From Acidobacteriota bacterium (GTDB lineage: Bacteria; Acidobacteriota; Terriglobia; Terriglobales; Acidobacteriaceae), in assembly GCA_021811745.1 (NCBI GenBank), contig JAJZNH010000439.1, positions 1 through 14,212 on the forward strand: DNA of 14,212 bases, read 5' to 3'. Shown here piece after piece: positions 14,075 through 14,212 of this stretch. Both the position numbers and the translations under genes were made by a program. The stretch's first letter is position 1. Each line of letters begins with the position of its first letter. The notes under the pieces are model-generated. The model did no database searches and was not told the DNA's origin. It saw nothing but the letters and a program-made list of their open reading frames with translations.

Positions 14075-14212
14075 GCTTCCCCGTTCCCAGCCTGCGGAAT
14101 TGCCGCTCCGTCCTCGCTACCCTGCCTTCCTGTTTCGGGATCCCACCAAATCGGGAACCACGCCAAAGCAATCAAATGAAGTCAATTCGTTGACCAATCG
14201 GATTCCGGTTAC
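14075..14212 (-). promoter_or_regulatory. Upstream region of importer operon with a possible operator
   Basis: 138 bp before the first importer gene, reaching the window edge. GTCAA-TTCG-TTGAC (14181-14194) is a perfect inverted repeat that could bind a dimeric regulator. On the - strand it includes a TTGACT that resembles a -35 box, but no good -10 was found at the expected spacing. No coding frame was recognised. Confidence 0.3.

Noticed and set aside
1..14212. tRNA, rRNA, transposase, phage or toxin-antitoxin genes
   Set aside because: Read through both strands for conserved loops or domain motifs; none recognised.

Overview
The window is GC-rich bacterial DNA with dense, short-spaced genes and strong Shine-Dalgarno sites. 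The fused trehalose synthase-maltokinase, the SVLWG-repeat secreted subtilase and a small palindromic interspersed repeat suggest an Acidobacteriota-like genome (Terriglobia/Solibacter type). That placement rests on protein style and recollection, not on a marker gene. On the + strand C clearly exceeds G whichever way the genes point.

Left part (1-6669), alpha-glucan and trehalose metabolism. On the + strand is the 3' part of a TreS-maltokinase fusion cut by the window edge. It is followed 27 bp later by a glycosyltransferase-like protein whose usual metal-binding DxD is not visible, and then by a five-helix membrane protein of the MscS-associated 'conserved TM helix' kind. Facing them on the - strand is treZ (malto-oligosyltrehalose trehalohydrolase), with a strong hairpin between the converging 3' ends. 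Together they interconvert maltose, trehalose, maltose-1-phosphate and malto-oligosyl-trehalose; GlgE and TreY partners are not in the window. treZ carries a 75-bp in-frame segment bounded by 9-bp direct repeats.

Middle (6670-9721). A roughly 700-bp gap holds at most one small uncertain - strand gene. It is followed by a secreted subtilisin-like protease (S8) with a complete catalytic triad, an I9-type propeptide, a short Gly-Pro-Ala run, and a C-terminal tail of eleven SVLWG units kept almost perfectly in a six-residue register. About 390 bp of non-coding DNA with two strong hairpins separates it from the next operon, which converges on it.

Right part (9722-14074, - strand), a peptide/nickel-type ABC importer operon. 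The order is DppB-like permease, DppC-like permease, family 5 solute-binding protein, single ATPase. All junctions overlap by 1-4 bases (ATGA, ATGA, TGATG), which indicates tight translational coupling. Only one ATPase is present and its signature is LSVGQ instead of LSGGQ. The N-terminus of the binding protein reads through a palindromic repeat inserted in frame. The secreted protease and the peptide importer could work together in scavenging peptides, but they are convergent and not co-transcribed.

No RNA gene, CRISPR array, transposase or phage gene was recognised. The most unusual items are the hexad-repeat tail of the protease, the in-frame insertions in treZ and the binding protein, the apparent pseudo-glycosyltransferase in the trehalose operon, and the one-ATPase importer.
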